Shown: one piece after another, positions 1-11,308 of the stretch
Numbering within the stretch: the first letter of the stretch is position 1
Layout of the letters: the number at the start of each line of letters is the position of its first letter
Assembly (NCBI GenBank): GCA_001414485.1
Contig: LLEY01000091.1
Coordinates: 1 to 64,000 of the forward strand
Source: Calycina herbarum
Lineage: Eukaryota; Ascomycota; Leotiomycetes; Helotiales; Pezizellaceae
DNA: 64,000 bases
Direction: 5' to 3'
Translations under genes and position numbers: made by a program
Notes under the pieces: model-generated
Told to the model about the DNA's origin: nothing
Database searches by the model: none
Seen by the model: only the letters and a program-made list of their open reading frames with translations

Positions 1-773
1 CAATCCCTACACGGAGAGGGTTATTAGGAGTCTCAGGAGTACTCAGCGTAGTCCACTCCCATTGACGCAGGAATCGCCTACGATTTTACCAGCTGACTGT
101 TCAGACACCAAACCCCGGTGTCACTGGTCGTCCAGGTGGTCTCTGATTACCTGGCTATTTGAGGTTGTCGATGTACTGATCCGAATCTAGGCCGAATCGA
201 ATTCGAAGCAAGTACGCCGGCGCGCTCGAGTGAGATATTATAACAGGCCGTCCCCGGCGGAGTCGAATTTGGTCTTTTAATGTAACGGCACGAAACGGAT
301 ACTACTACAAAAGAGGCATATGGAAGTGCGTTCGATAGAATGACATACCCGAATACTAGGCTCTGATACGAAGGAAAAGACCAAATTGGTCTTTCCCGAT
401 AGAGAGGAGGCAGCTATTTACAAGAGGTTCGGACAATAGTAAGTCCGGAAGCCATCTGGCTTTTCCAAATCCTGAAACAACATCCGTATCGTATCCTATT
501 CGGCACGCAGACTCGGCAATTCCAATTCCGATCATTCCGATCAATTCCTGATGGTTCCATCACATAAAGCATCGGAGATATCGGATTTAAAAACTCTTCT
601 TACTTTACTATACTACACTTCTTAATATCTTCTCTATTAACACCTTTATAAAGCCTAGTTCTTGGTATGTTATAGAGCTAGATTAGGGCTTTCTTTTAAG
701 CCTACCCTTGTCTTAATAGCTCTTATAACAAGCTCGATACACTTGTTTTTATATAGAAAGAGAAGGAAGGTCT
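1..773. other. Gene-free, partly AT-rich stretch
   Basis: No convincing gene is seen. From about 560 the sequence becomes AT-rich, with many TAAG/CTTA-like words, and looks like degraded repeat DNA. A short near-perfect hairpin (9-bp arms) lies around 376-394. The minus-strand reading frame at 670-924 has an ATG but crosses the LTR boundary described next, so it is not treated as a gene. Confidence 0.5.
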
Positions 774-956
774 TGTGACAGTCCCAGTCACATACGACTG
801 GATCACGTGCCGAGGTTCTACCGAAGTCTCGCTTAGTGTACATAAATAGAGACAGAGCGTACCAACTCTCCTCTTCTCTCTTTAGTTTAGTTTTCTTCGA
901 ATACAGGTACCATTCTGCAAGCATCTCTTTTGGTGCATTTGTAGAGGGCCGTCACA
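774..956. mobile_element. Solo LTR of an LTR retrotransposon
   Basis: The 183-bp segment starts TGTGACAGTC and ends GGCCGTCACA, so it has the TG...CA ends and a 6-bp terminal inverted repeat (TGTGAC/GTCACA) expected of an LTR. It is flanked on both sides by the same five bases, GGTCT (769-773 and 957-961), a typical 5-bp target-site duplication. A TATA-like element (CATAAATAG) sits near the middle and a pyrimidine-rich stretch follows. No internal retrotransposon sequence adjoins it, so it is most simply a solo LTR left by recombination. The size and ends suit a Ty3/gypsy-type element, but the superfamily cannot be proven without the internal region. Confidence 0.8.
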
Positions 957-2196
957 GGTCTCGCTTACTTAAAAACATCGATTCTCCTACTCCCTTGCTT
1001 ACTTTTTAACTATCTATTTAAATAGAAATATTTCTTTATATATTAGTAGATAAATGCTTATTCTACCTTATCTAGCTTACCTAGTGTTAGTAGAAAGCGT
1101 GGTTGTTAAGTACTTTTAAAAAAGCAAATTCGAGATTTAATAGTTGTTGTTCTGGAATTTAAGACTTAGCTTTGGGACCCCCTAGTTTCCCTGGAGGGCA
1201 TCTGGCACTGTAAAAATAAGTATTGCGTACGATAGAAAAATAGATAAATTTTCACCTAAAGTGTGTACCGTGTTGCCTCGAGTTGTAGTTGTTGAATTGT
1301 ATCCCTTCAAAGTCAAAGGCTTAACCTCATAGTTGTCGATCTCACCAAAAAAATTATCAAACTCCCTCAGACCCTAGAATAAAGAAGTTGGCCGAGACAG
1401 GGGTTGGGGAGTGTCTAAGCCTAATTGGGAGCGCCTAAGTTTAATTAGGGATAGTGCGGGCAGGGGGCAGGGGGGTGGGTGGATCGCCTGAGGCCAAGAA
1501 TTCTTTATGATAGGGGTCTGAGGAACTGAGATAAGGGGGTACAGCTTTACTCCATTGCTTACTATCTCCACATGCTCTGGAAAACGAAATGAGATTTCTA
1601 GAAAATTTGATAAATCCGAACAAAAAGTGCTAATAGCAAGGTAGAAAGACAATGCTGTCTCAGCAACCCAAGGAAACTGAAGAACCCAGCTAAAGAAGAC
1701 AAGGATAAGATCAAAAAAGAAGGTCGGGTTTCTCGAAGCCCTCCCTTGACGCTAGATAAAGCAGTGAACTTCAGGTCCGTCCTGTACGAACAGGCGAATC
1801 AACATAAAATGCGAACTGCGGTCACATCACCACTGCTTTCTTAGCGTCAACGAATGGCCGACGCCGTATGCAGGTTACAGCTTCAAGGAACCCGAATTGG
1901 GAGAACTCTCGGGGGAGCAGAGTTGAGGGATAGCAGTGTTGCTTTTTTGTGTAAACCAAAACCCGAGCTGAAAGTGAAACCAGTAAGGAAAACTTATCAA
2001 GAAGGTACTGCGCAACAAGTGCAAACGATTTCAGAAGAAATTCTGCATCTTAAGCAGGCAGTTTAAGCTTGCGACCCTTATTCACTTTGGGAACCAAAAC
2101 CTGAAATGGGAAGAGAAACTTCTGAACTGTATAAAAATACATCAACATGCCCCTATCCACAGGCAAAATGCCCGAAAGGAGCTCCCTCTCAGAAAA
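957..2196. other. Intergenic, AT-rich then unremarkable
   Basis: The first ~200 bases are very AT-rich and match the flavour of the sequence on the other side of the solo LTR. After about 1140 the composition becomes normal. A 70-codon plus-strand frame at 1854-2066 begins with ATG but shows no recognisable domain, signal peptide or codon pattern. I see nothing else. Confidence 0.4.
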
Positions 2197-3846
2197 CTAA
2201 CCAATATAAACAGGCATCTTGCTATTCCAATACTCCGAAGGAAGCGGCGGAGCACTTATAATCATGACATGACACCTCTGCCAACAAATTGCTTTGAAAA
2301 TCATCGAGAACCATGCATCTTCAACCTGAGTCTCCGTCAGATGATATTGGTGTTGATTAGCCACCTTTTGAAGCACTTCTGGGAGTTTCTTGAAATAGTC
2401 TTCCATGCTTGCGACGTGTCTCCAATTGAGATCTTCGGACCAGAGTCCAGTATTTACGGAAGGAGGTGGCAGGTCGGACTCCGCTGGTAAAGTTGCTGAG
2501 AGGATGTGTTCGATGACTAGACGAGCGTAGATTACTTTGCTGTCTTGGAGGAACTTCGTCATTGTGACTTGGTAGTCGATCGAGAGGTTTCTCAATTCCA
2601 GTTTGTCCCTCTTCGTCTGCGCATCCCCTTCGAGAAACCCAGTGTACCATAGGGCATCATACTTGGCGGAGTTGAGATCTTGAGCGTACACCAAGATGAC
2701 TCCAAGCTGTGGACTCACATCCGTGCCCCTTTCAGACACCAACTGTTCAAGTCTCTTGGTGAAAACTTGGAATCCCGCACGAGATGAGGTGACACCCGCA
2801 GAATAGGTATTTGGAGCAGGAATTCGGTCCATCCACCCAATTGTCGGACAAGGCAAGACCAATGACCGAGAGCATAGAGGAAGGAGATCGTTGAAACCAC
2901 GTATGAACCTTCGATCACCTTTGTCCATTTCGGTCTTAACATATAACATCATCGGCTCGGTTCGATCCCAATTAATTCCGTATTTTGAGAGCAGAAGTGT
3001 GAGACTATGAGCAAGTCCATTGAATGAACCAATATCAAGATCAAAATCAAGTACCCCCTCCCCGAAAAGCGTAGTGTCGAATTCAACAAGGCCAAAGCCT
3101 AACTTATCAGCTTGAACGACGGGAACGTAGAAGGAGTTGTCGTTTTTCGTTCGAGCTGTGAAAGAGTATTGAAGTATGATGCCCAGAGAGCGAGCAATAG
3201 AGGAGGTGAAGACATGACCATTTCCTTCTGCTCTCATGGATTCTCCGGGATCAAAGGTCTTCCATATCATGCCCAATCTTTTTGCCATGACAGCAATATC
3301 AGATACTGTTGTGCTTGCCATTGGCCTTACAACGTCTGGTGGCATAAAATCCCATGACTTTCGAATAAATTGGACTGTTGGTAGAGAGACTGTTGTTGTT
3401 CTGGGACCTGCATGCTGCATGAAATCTGCCACGATATTACCACCTTGTCTGTGAAGATGAGCAAGGAGTGCAACCCAGCAACAAAAATTATCAGAGTTGT
3501 AATAACTCCACGCCTTTCGGTCGTCCCAGCCCGGGAAAGTCATACTGGCAGCCAGATTTTCTGGGGTATTTGTTAAGGCTACCTCCCCATCGACGATCCC
3601 GTCTTTTGGCAGGCCCATAGGGGATCGATAGATGATTCGAGGGATGACAAAAGTCGTTTCAAATCGAAATTCTGCCCAACGCCAGCGGAGCTTGGTTTCT
3701 TTTGCCCATAGGCCCATGACAGAGTCTTGACAGCGACGGTAACCATCTGCTGTTGCCAGATAAGCTTGAAGTAATTGACCCAAAGCCGTGAAGAGGGCAA
3801 CAAGCGCAACGATAAGAGCTGCGACGGCGACGGAAAGTTCACTCAT
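2197..3846 (-). CDS. Uncharacterised fungal membrane-anchored protein (modin-like)
   Basis: A single-exon frame of 549 residues. The ATG at 3846 is chosen because the frame's more upstream start is a TTG. The first ~30 residues are a strongly hydrophobic helix (MSELSVAVAALIVALVALF...), followed by a YRRCQDSVMGLW segment and a KLRWRWAEFRFET segment. I associate this arrangement with a fungus-only family sometimes named modin, of unknown biochemical function. No enzyme motif or known domain is visible in the long remainder. It is probably an N-terminally anchored protein with a large soluble part. The name is from memory and is uncertain; the open frame and its length are solid. Confidence 0.7.
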   Translation of the reverse strand: MSELSVAVAALIVALVALFTALGQLLQAYLATADGYRRCQDSVMGLWAKETKLRWRWAEFRFETTFVIPRIIYRSPMGLPKDGIVDGEVALTNTPENLAASMTFPGWDDRKAWSYYNSDNFCCWVALLAHLHRQGGNIVADFMQHAGPRTTTVSLPTVQFIRKSWDFMPPDVVRPMASTTVSDIAVMAKRLGMIWKTFDPGESMRAEGNGHVFTSSIARSLGIILQYSFTARTKNDNSFYVPVVQADKLGFGLVEFDTTLFGEGVLDFDLDIGSFNGLAHSLTLLLSKYGINWDRTEPMMLYVKTEMDKGDRRFIRGFNDLLPLCSRSLVLPCPTIGWMDRIPAPNTYSAGVTSSRAGFQVFTKRLEQLVSERGTDVSPQLGVILVYAQDLNSAKYDALWYTGFLEGDAQTKRDKLELRNLSIDYQVTMTKFLQDSKVIYARLVIEHILSATLPAESDLPPPSVNTGLWSEDLNWRHVASMEDYFKKLPEVLQKVANQHQYHLTETQVEDAWFSMIFKAICWQRCHVMIISAPPLPSEYWNSKMPVYIG

Positions 3847-4434
3847 GTTCAAAACTATTCAGAGAATGGACCTGAGAAAGCGGGAAGAGGCTGCAAACTT
3901 TTGAAACTGCTGAACTTGAGAGCCAGTGCTGCAGGAGTCAAATCAGCGCGTCGCATGATAACAGCGATAGGACAATTGAAAACCAAATTCGCCAGAACTC
4001 CAAAGCTCAAAGTAAACATTCCAAAGCAGCTGTTTTCTGCTCCACTCGAAATTGGCAGCCGTTTTTGTGCTGACGAAAAAGATGAGCTCTCGGGGGATTT
4101 TCAGCTTGAACGTCAGCAGCCAATGGGAGGCAAGTAGTTGTTTTAGGCATGGGAGCAAGACATGTTTGGAATATTAATTGAATACATTGAACAAGATTTC
4201 AATAGAGTTCACTCACAATCACCATTAAAGATGGAAATGTTGGTGTACTTTGAGAAGGAGACTCGTCTCCTCCAGGACTTCACCAAGGTGTGGCGGCCTA
4301 AGGCCGACTCGCAGACTCTTTGAAAGTCACGTGTAAATGAGCAAACTCAACAATTCCCGTGACATTCAGCGCAAACTCAGCTTTACCGCCGGATTTCCCC
4401 CGCCGCTAGCGCCACGCTACGGCCAGGTCCCAAG

Positions 4435-4442
4435 TATATATA
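4435..4442 (+). promoter_or_regulatory. TATA box of the U2 snRNA gene
   Basis: An uninterrupted TATATATA lies about 50 bp upstream of the inferred U2 5' end. It is bracketed by an 8-bp inverted repeat (GGCCAGGT at 4421 and ACCTGGCC at 4442). The spacing suits an RNA polymerase II snRNA promoter; its function is inferred. Confidence 0.5.
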
Positions 4443-4484
4443 CCTGGCCTCCCTCGCCCCGAAATCCCTTTTTCCTTTCTCTTT

Positions 4485-4672
4485 AGCTCTCTTTGCCTAT
4501 TGGCTTAGATCAAGTGTAGTATCTGTTCTTTTCAGTTTAATCTCTGAAAGTTGCCTACGGGCAACACAAAGATTATACTTATTTTTGTCCCTCAGGGAGA
4601 GACCGCCAGGCTTGCCTGTGTCTCTTTCTACTGTGTTCTCGGTATTACACTGCCTCCGAGTAACGCGACACC
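4485..4672 (+). ncRNA. U2 spliceosomal snRNA
   Basis: U2 snRNA pairs with the intron branch site in the spliceosome. Landmarks appear in the right order: the 5' domain with CTTAGATCAAGTGTAGTATC, which holds the branch-site-pairing GTAGTA; stem-loop IIa (CTTTTCAG...CTGAAAG); stem-loop IIb (TTGCC TACG GGCAA); an Sm site ATTTTTG at 4581-4587; a stem-loop III hairpin (AGAGAC...GTCTCT); and stem-loop IV with the conserved loop core GGTATTACACTGCCTCC closed by CTCGG/CCGAG. The inferred length, about 188 nt, equals that of human U2. Ends are placed by comparison with the general U2 layout and may be off by a few bases. No functional intron or protein frame is needed here. Confidence 0.93.
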
Positions 4673-6381
4673 TTTTCATTGCGCGTGTTGGGTTCGTCCT
4701 GCATCGTGAAGAAGAGTTGGAAGGTGTTGGTGTTTTTTGATGACACGGTGGATTGAAGGTGGTGGGTTGCAATGCGATGCTGCAAGGGCAAGCTGCAGTA
4801 GAGATTTCAGGGCCAAAGTGAGGTTATCACCATGCGCGTTGGCGGCGGATTTGAAGCCGAGTGGTGCAGGTCAGGTAGCAATTTCACGTCATGCTGAGAC
4901 TCACAGCTGGTAACTCAGCTGCCGAAGCTTCTCGAGATTAGGAGTAGAGATTCGAGATTCGAGATTCGAGAGTCGGCACTCATCGATCGATCATCCTGCT
5001 ATCTTTTCGACGGCGTAGAAGCTCTTCGCGACGCAAACTTGGGGCTTGACGGTTTGCGCCCTACGGAGCTTTATCTCCTCCGCATTTCTTCGAGCAAAAC
5101 ACCACCAACCAGAACTCTACAGAACCTGTCAATCTTGCATGGAATCTTCACATGCATTGAAGGGAAAACGGAGAGAAAATCGAGCACCTGCACCTATCAT
5201 GAATTCCCGATGGCCAACCTCTGTTGACCTCCTCCCATCTCAGGCCTCCTCCGCGATTTCCTAATCGTCTCCTTCCGTCTCGGTCTTCCCCATGAAATGA
5301 TGAAATGGCCTCCACCAAGCAAAATCCTCGAATTCCAAATCTTCGATATTGACCCTCGCCTTGATGCCTCCATCCCCCGCAATCCAACGTCGATTTCTCC
5401 CGTCCCCGATATGAATTTGCCGGCAGGAGGTCAACTTCTCAGGTCACTGGTCACGTCACCCAGCGGCGCCCTCAAATCCTTCCCTCAAGCGAACCTCCTC
5501 TCAACCACTCAACACCAAGCCAACAAGCCACCAATTCGCAATCCCCCCGCAAGCCCAGAAAGTAGGTTAAATCTGCCACCACATCAGGCTCAGGGCCAGC
5601 TGGGAAACATACCGTACCATCCGAGCCATACATATTCTCCTTTCCCATCCACGGATCTCCTATGACTTTCCGAAGCTGGTGCCTTCCCGAGTGGTAGGGC
5701 AGGCGTTGTATTTTTCTCTTCTGCTTGCTTGACTGCAGATTTACTTTGCAGGTAAGCCTTTCTAGAGGATCGACGTGATTGTCTATATGATAAGCTGTTA
5801 TTATTCCCCCCTTCGAGCCGCTGACCAGTTCATTATTCATTCAATTCATTAGGACCCCCTACCGGAATGGACTAGTTGAGTTGTCTCTTCGATGAAGAAC
5901 CGGGAAAACACCCCCATATTTTTCATGTGCGGGCATGTGAGCTCAGTCTAATGAACCCCTCCTCCATTTCTGTCGCCTCCATGACCCTAGTTTCCTATCG
6001 GACGTGGTACAAGAAGATTGAGTGGCGTGCACCTTTTTGCGGTCTTTTTTCTTGTTGGGTGTGTGCAGGATAGTGTTTTGTAATTGTGATTAGATGTGAT
6101 AGAGGGGTAAGTAAGTTGGTCCAGTTGGCTCTCGTTGGTAGGACGAGCATGCCAAACATTACCAAATCTCTTGGAAGATCAGTGGGAAGAGTCCGGTGGG
6201 AGGGTCCATTCATTGATCGAAGTGGACTGGCGGGGGAAGTATATAACCTGTCTATAGGACGTCGAGATCTGCAGGTACAATAAAGATTCTCAATCTACAG
6301 CAGATTTTCCTTGTTACACCACTTCTTCTAAATCACCACCGAACTTCTCAAGAAGCCATAACTTCCCTTCTGATATCAAAA
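4673..6381. other. Intergenic region downstream of U2
   Basis: No gene is supported. Short ORFs on both strands around 5148-5840 overlap each other and carry no domain or signal peptide. A small triplicated GAGATTC motif lies near 4945-4968. Confidence 0.4.
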
Positions 6382-7264
6382 ATGCCTCGATACTCTCTCA
6401 CCATTCTACCCCTCCTCCTCTCCCTTATGTAAATACCCCACAATCCAAGTCCCATCGTTCAAAACAAAAGCTAACACAAACCCAGTCTCCCCACCATCTC
6501 CACGCCCCTCTTTCCCCGAGCAGCACCACCCTTCAAGCTATCCGTCGTCCCCTCCTCAGGCGCCCTTCCAGTCCCCCTCTATTTCACCCAAAAAGGCATA
6601 ATCACAACCACCAAACAAGACTCTCCCATCTGTTACATCAGTGGAAATAACGAGTGCGTATTCACCACCACTTCCTTTATCCTTGCACACACACACATGA
6701 TCTTCGCGGCTCCCACGGCTTATCCCATCCCCGCATACCACATAACGCATAATACCGCCTTTGTGGTTCCTCTGGTTGGCTAGATGTTGAGTGTGGAGTT
6801 TTTAAAGATCTGACCGTCTTACCATACTTACACCTCATCACTCGCATCTCACATCTCACATCTCACCCCTCCACAAAACAAAACAAAAACACACGTCCCG
6901 TTCTCCTCAACACAAAACCAGTCCTATCTCCCTCTCCATCCCAATCCCCTCTACTAAGCCTCCAACCTAATACCACCCCCCTCTAAATCTTACTAACAAA
7001 CCACCCAGATTCTTCTGCGGCGATTACCAACACCCCCTCGGTCTCCCTGCCTCCCCAGCCTCCATCCTGAAGCCCTGCACCGACTCCTGCGAGACCAAAT
7101 CCGTCCGCATAAACCCGGATACATTAAACATCGACTGGGCCGGAAACGAGTTCTGGTATATCCCCGGAACCGGAGAAGTTTGGATCTCCAAGTCGGGATC
7201 GGATGTGATCCCTGATTTGCCATTAGGTGCTGTGAAGGCGGATTTGAAGACGCTCTTTAATTAG
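6382..7264 (+). CDS. Small secreted protein, four cysteines (three exons)
   Basis: Exons 6382-6428, 6486-6653 and 7009-7264 join to 471 nt, giving 156 residues. Both introns have GT/AG ends and branch-like motifs (GCTAACA; TACTAAC just before 7008). The N-terminus MPRYSLTILPLLLSLI is a clear signal peptide. The mature part has four cysteines (CYISG, FFCGDY, KPCTDSC) that could form two disulfides, and conserved-looking stretches such as PLYFTQKG and WYIPGTGEVW. I do not recognise a named family; similar small secreted ascomycete proteins are often uncharacterised. The second intron is 355 nt, long for this window, so an extra exon cannot be excluded. The likely location is extracellular or the cell wall. 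Confidence 0.7.
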
Positions 7265-7657
7265 TTGAAGTAAACCGAGAGGTCAGAGAGGAGGGGATGA
7301 AGGGGTGAGGTGTTTATTTGAATGTATGTTGTGTTAGCGAAAGGTGGGCGTCGCTGAAATATTATGACGGTCGCTTTTTAGATGGATGATGGCTCCTGGT
7401 GGTGTCAATACGGATAGGCTTTTGCGATGGGTTTATGGAACTTGGTGTTGGTGGAGGATTAATATTTTGCTTGGTTGGGAGTTTCGATTTGACCAACCTG
7501 TAGCTACTTGAGAAAAGAAATCATCACAAACCTGTTGAATTCATAAAACTTGCTTCAAAGTAACGATGTGAATGCACATGAATGTGGAGTGGAGTAATTG
7601 TGGAGACAGCAAGATATATATTGCGTTACAAAAAATATTGGATATCTAACTCTAATG

Positions 7658-8871
7658 CTATGACTTGATCATGAAAATCTGTGATATTTGTTAGTAGTTG
7701 CAAACGACACATAGCATAATTATATCTGCATACCTGGTTCAACGACGCTACATCCATACTCGCCATTCGCTTCTGTGCTATATTCCTTGCACGAACAGCA
7801 TGTCTACCTTGCATCATTGGTGTTGATCGACCACTGGATGGAGCTGTGACAGGCACAGAAGGTGTACTTCCTTTCGTGCTAATATCCGAAGAACCAGAAG
7901 ACTCATCGCTTTTGTCCTTTTCTCGTTTTGATTTCTTGGACTTGGATCCATCCTTGGCTTCCAATTTTGCTGCCCTTTTCTTCTCTTTTCGTTCTCTCCT
8001 GGCTGCCCTCTCCGCCTTCCTCTCTCTCTTTTCCCTCTTCCGTCTTTTACTTTCTGATTCTTCGGATGATTCGTTCGATTCTTCCTGTGCTTCCTTGGCC
8101 TCCCGCTCCTTCTTCGATTTCTTCGATAATTTGATGTCGCTTAAAGCAGCTACCACTTCTTGTTCCGGCCGAGATTCGGATTTGCTCTTCTTCGATTTCT
8201 TGACCTTAACGGCCACAACTTCAGGAACAGCCTCCACCAAAGCCTCCGCCTTTCGTTTCTTAGACTTCTTGACCTCTTCAACTTGTGCAGATTCCTCCTC
8301 CTCTTCCTCGGAAGAATCCGAATCACTAGAATCACTTCCATCCTCCAACTTCCTAACCCTCTCCACCTCCCCATCAATCAACAACTGAATCTTGTCACCC
8401 AACAAGAACCCCCCCTTCACAAACCTAATGCTCCCCCACTTCCTCTCCGTATAAACAGCTCGTTTCAAATCGTCCCTACTTTGCTGTTCCTTCTGAATCT
8501 CCAAGTCATCCTTCCCATTCAAGCGCCCAAGAATATTTTTAAAAACGTCCAGACCGGTGCATTCCCCATGACCTACACCACTACCAATCTTCGCTCCCAG
8601 ACCGAGGTTATCGTCTTTGAGGGTTACTCGAATATGGGAGGCATTTGCGGCGGTATGGAATTCCGCGTGTGCGGCGTCTTGGGCTCCGAGGTATTGGCCT
8701 GGTGTCCAACCTTGGGAGGTCATTATTTTGTGACCGAAGGATTGGGTATCGTTCGTCCATGTTGTGTTATTTGGATCGTGGGAGAGCTTTATGCGTCTTG
8801 AGGTATGTTAGTTTGGGGCAATTCAGATGTTGGAGTGAGGCGATATACTTTTTGGGGCCTGCGAGACCCAT
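7658..8871 (-). CDS. PXR1: PinX1-related G-patch protein Pxr1
   Basis: Pxr1 is a nucleolar G-patch protein that activates an RNA helicase in rRNA/snoRNA processing and can inhibit telomerase. Exons 8871-8849, 8796-7734 and 7678-7658 join to 1107 nt, 368 residues. The N-terminus MGLAGPKKRIKLSHDP followed by GHKIMTSQGWTPGQYLG is the family's G-patch region, and the short last exon gives the family-typical ending LNQIFMIKS. The middle (about residues 150-310) is a run of lysine, serine and acidic repeats, typical of nucleolar proteins. Introns are 52 and 55 nt, the second with an ACTAAC branch site. It is divergent from the coiled-coil gene at 9167 with 295 bp between starts. Long plus-strand frames here are mirror artefacts of the low-complexity tail. 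Confidence 0.93.
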
Positions 8872-9166
8872 GTTGGCTATGAAGAGGGTGTTGGTGGAGG
8901 AGAGAGAGGAAATGTCATCGAGTCCGTTATCGAGAAAAGATTGCGTTGCGTTGCGCTGAAGCCAAAATTTTGGTGGAGCACGGCCCCTCTAGCGGGCTCG
9001 CTTTTGATTGGTTAGTTTCTTCTATACATCTTCCATTTCTCGACACCCCTCTTCCTTTCCATTTCACACTTTCGAGAAACGTCACTTTCCCCGGAGCTGA
9101 GGTCAAAACTTGATATACTTGATCAGGAGACAAGATACGATCCAGGAAGCAAAGTCGCCTTGAACC

Positions 9167-9935
9167 ATGGCTCCTCAAGGTCGAAAAAGCCAGTCTTCCC
9201 AGCAGACTGCCCACAGCAGCGACTCCGATGAAGACGTGGTCCAACCCAGTCAAGATGATGTAGTCAAGAAGGCGGAAAACATTCTTGCTCAGGTATTTCC
9301 ATCATGTACTAAAATTGGGTTTTCCCTTACAAATTGAAATCAGGGCAAGAGACGCCGTGAAGCCAAGCGCAAGGCGATCGAAGCAGAACATGGAAAGCGC
9401 GTCAAGGAAGTCAGAGCAAAGATGGAGAATCTCTACGCGGTTAGGAAGACCAAAGTGTAAGTTTTCCCTCGCGTTTTATCTTTCTAATGATCCCTCTCTG
9501 CATCTCGAGTTTTGGGTCTTGCCATTCTTGAACTCCAACTGTCGCGTCTCACCCATGATGAGTTTACCACCTACTTTCTCCTCTCAGATGTCCACACATC
9601 TTTACTAACTCCTACCCAGTTCCAAACTCCAATCCAACCACTGGGAGAAACTCGAAGCACTCAACACCAAACGCGAAAGCCTAGAGAAAGCCATCTTGAG
9701 CAGCATGAGAACTGTGGAACGCCACACCATGAACGTCGCTGATGAAATCGATTACGTACTCCAAGTACGCTTGAAAGAAATCAAGGCCATGGATGAACTC
9801 GGAGCATCGATTGCGGGCGCCAAAATTGCAGGTAAGTTGGAAGAGGAAAAAGACAATTCTTTAGGTCGAGCTGACTTTGAAGAAGATCCACACATGGAGA
9901 AGTCGAATATTATGAAGGGAGTCGAGAAAGCCTGA
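9167..9935 (+). CDS. Small coiled-coil protein of unknown function
   Basis: Exons 9167-9292, 9344-9456 and 9620-9935 join to 555 nt, 184 residues. The introns are 51 and 163 nt with standard ends; the second donor GTAAGT was chosen because it alone keeps the frame open. After a serine/glutamine-rich, acidic N-terminal tail, residues ~35-150 are strongly charged and heptad-like (KRRREAKRKAIEAEHG, KLEALNTKRESLEKAI), which predicts a long coiled coil. No signal peptide or membrane segment is present. Such proteins are often structural parts of chromosome, spindle or ribosome-biogenesis complexes, but I cannot place this one. It shares a 295-bp promoter with PXR1. Confidence 0.75.
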
Positions 9936-10197
9936 GGAGGATGAGAGATATTGCTATACCATACTTGCTATACACTTATACAATGTACCACTAACATCCA
10001 GAGGAGTTTAGAGGCGTTCAGAGACAGATTTGGAGGAAAGATACCCTTACGACCTAGCTTAGCAAATTATCAGCTGTTCCAACACAAAAACTCACATCAT
10101 CCTTGATTCAAGTATACGTATTCAATTTTTGCAAGAGTATACACACCCATATCCATAATCCCACCTTCCTAACGCCGAAAAATTATTTCAAAATATT

Positions 10198-10970
10198 TCA
10201 AAATCCCCTCTCTTTCCTAGCACCCCACCCAGCCATTTGCCCCACGTCCCCAATCCATCCTAATATCGTATCAACCAACACCTTAATCATCCCCTGTCTC
10301 TTATTCTTTCCTTCTCCTCCCATCCCTGGAGCTTCACTTCCCATCGTCGGCAACACGTTGTCCCCGGCGGATAGAGAAACGAAGAGGGAGAATGGAACGA
10401 ACCAGACGCAGAGTCCAAAGTAAGATGCGATTTCGGTAAAGGTGGGCATATCGACGACCTCATATCGCGAGCGGGGGGATGCGAGGTGGGGGTTGGAGAA
10501 GTGTGTGAACCAGACGTAGTGGTTTAATAGAACCAATACTGTATACTTGTTAGTCCCCGAGTCTTTACATCATTTCAGAGAGAAAGGAAGGGAGGGGAGA
10601 AACGTACCACAGGAAGCCACGAAAAGAGGATCACTCAATTTCACGATAGGAAATTTTCGCATATTCCCTAGATATACGATATGCGAGACGATGCTCAAGA
10701 GGGAGAGCTTGAAGGGGAAGCCATCGACGACGCAGAGGAGGGTTTGGATTGCAATGACGAGGTATATTAATCGAGTAAGGAGTTTCTTTGCGATAACTGT
10801 GTGTTCTTCTACCAGTTCGGAGAGGTAGTAAAGTCCAGATGCTATTGTGAGGATATGTATTAGCTATGCGCTCGGCCAAAGCGAATTCCATGACACTTAC
10901 CAATAGCGAGGGTTAAGAAGCCAAAGCCTAGAGCTAGGCCAATATACCCAACGAGAGGGAGGATCCACAT
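10198..10970 (-). CDS. SVP26: Svp26/TEX261 family Golgi-ER cargo receptor
   Basis: Svp26 is a four-pass membrane protein of early Golgi and COPII vesicles that helps sort mannosyltransferases. Exons 10970-10901, 10841-10608 and 10538-10198 join to 645 nt, 214 residues. The start MWILPLVGYIGLALGFGFL, the LYYLSELVEEHT segment and the LVLLNHYVWFTHFS segment are hallmarks of the family. Four hydrophobic helices precede a soluble tail that ends in basic residues (KNKRQG, ARKERGF). Introns are 59 and 69 nt. It is divergent from BUD23, with 338 bp between starts, so the two genes probably share control elements. Gene identity is firm; the cellular role is from the yeast homologue. Confidence 0.92.
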
Positions 10971-11308
10971 GGTATAGAGAGTTTTCTTTGGTTATCGCGA
11001 TGGAAGCATTGTTTTCCCAAGAAGGTTGAGGAGGGTTTGGAAAGGGGGGTCTCTATTTGCAAACTTGGAATTGTGTCCAGATCTAACCTCTGAAATTCCC
11101 GGTTTGGCGGTTGCGGGCGGAGAGAGTGGCAGAATCCCCACTAAAAAGTTCGACTTGATTTGCGATTGACGGACACTTTTGAAGCACAACTAATTTGTCG
11201 CAAGCCAACCTCAACATCCAAAGAACCTTCGATACCTCCCAAAATCTACGATTAATATTTTGTCGCATAATTGAATCTATCTGCTTCGGCAGAAAATAAA
11301 CCGCAATC

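Noticed and set aside
670..924. 84-codon minus-strand frame
   Set aside because: It runs across the boundary of the solo LTR into AT-rich flanking DNA, so it is a chance frame and not a gene.
1854..2066. 70-codon plus-strand frame with ATG
   Set aside because: No domain, signal peptide or neighbour support; length is within chance expectation.
3775..4137. 120-codon plus-strand frame
   Set aside because: Overlaps the start of the 549-residue gene on the other strand and has no recognisable feature.
7846..8801. Long plus-strand frames (180 and 213 codons)
   Set aside because: Serine/phenylalanine- and leucine-rich mirror images of the Lys/Ser/Glu-rich tail of PXR1; artefacts of low-complexity coding.
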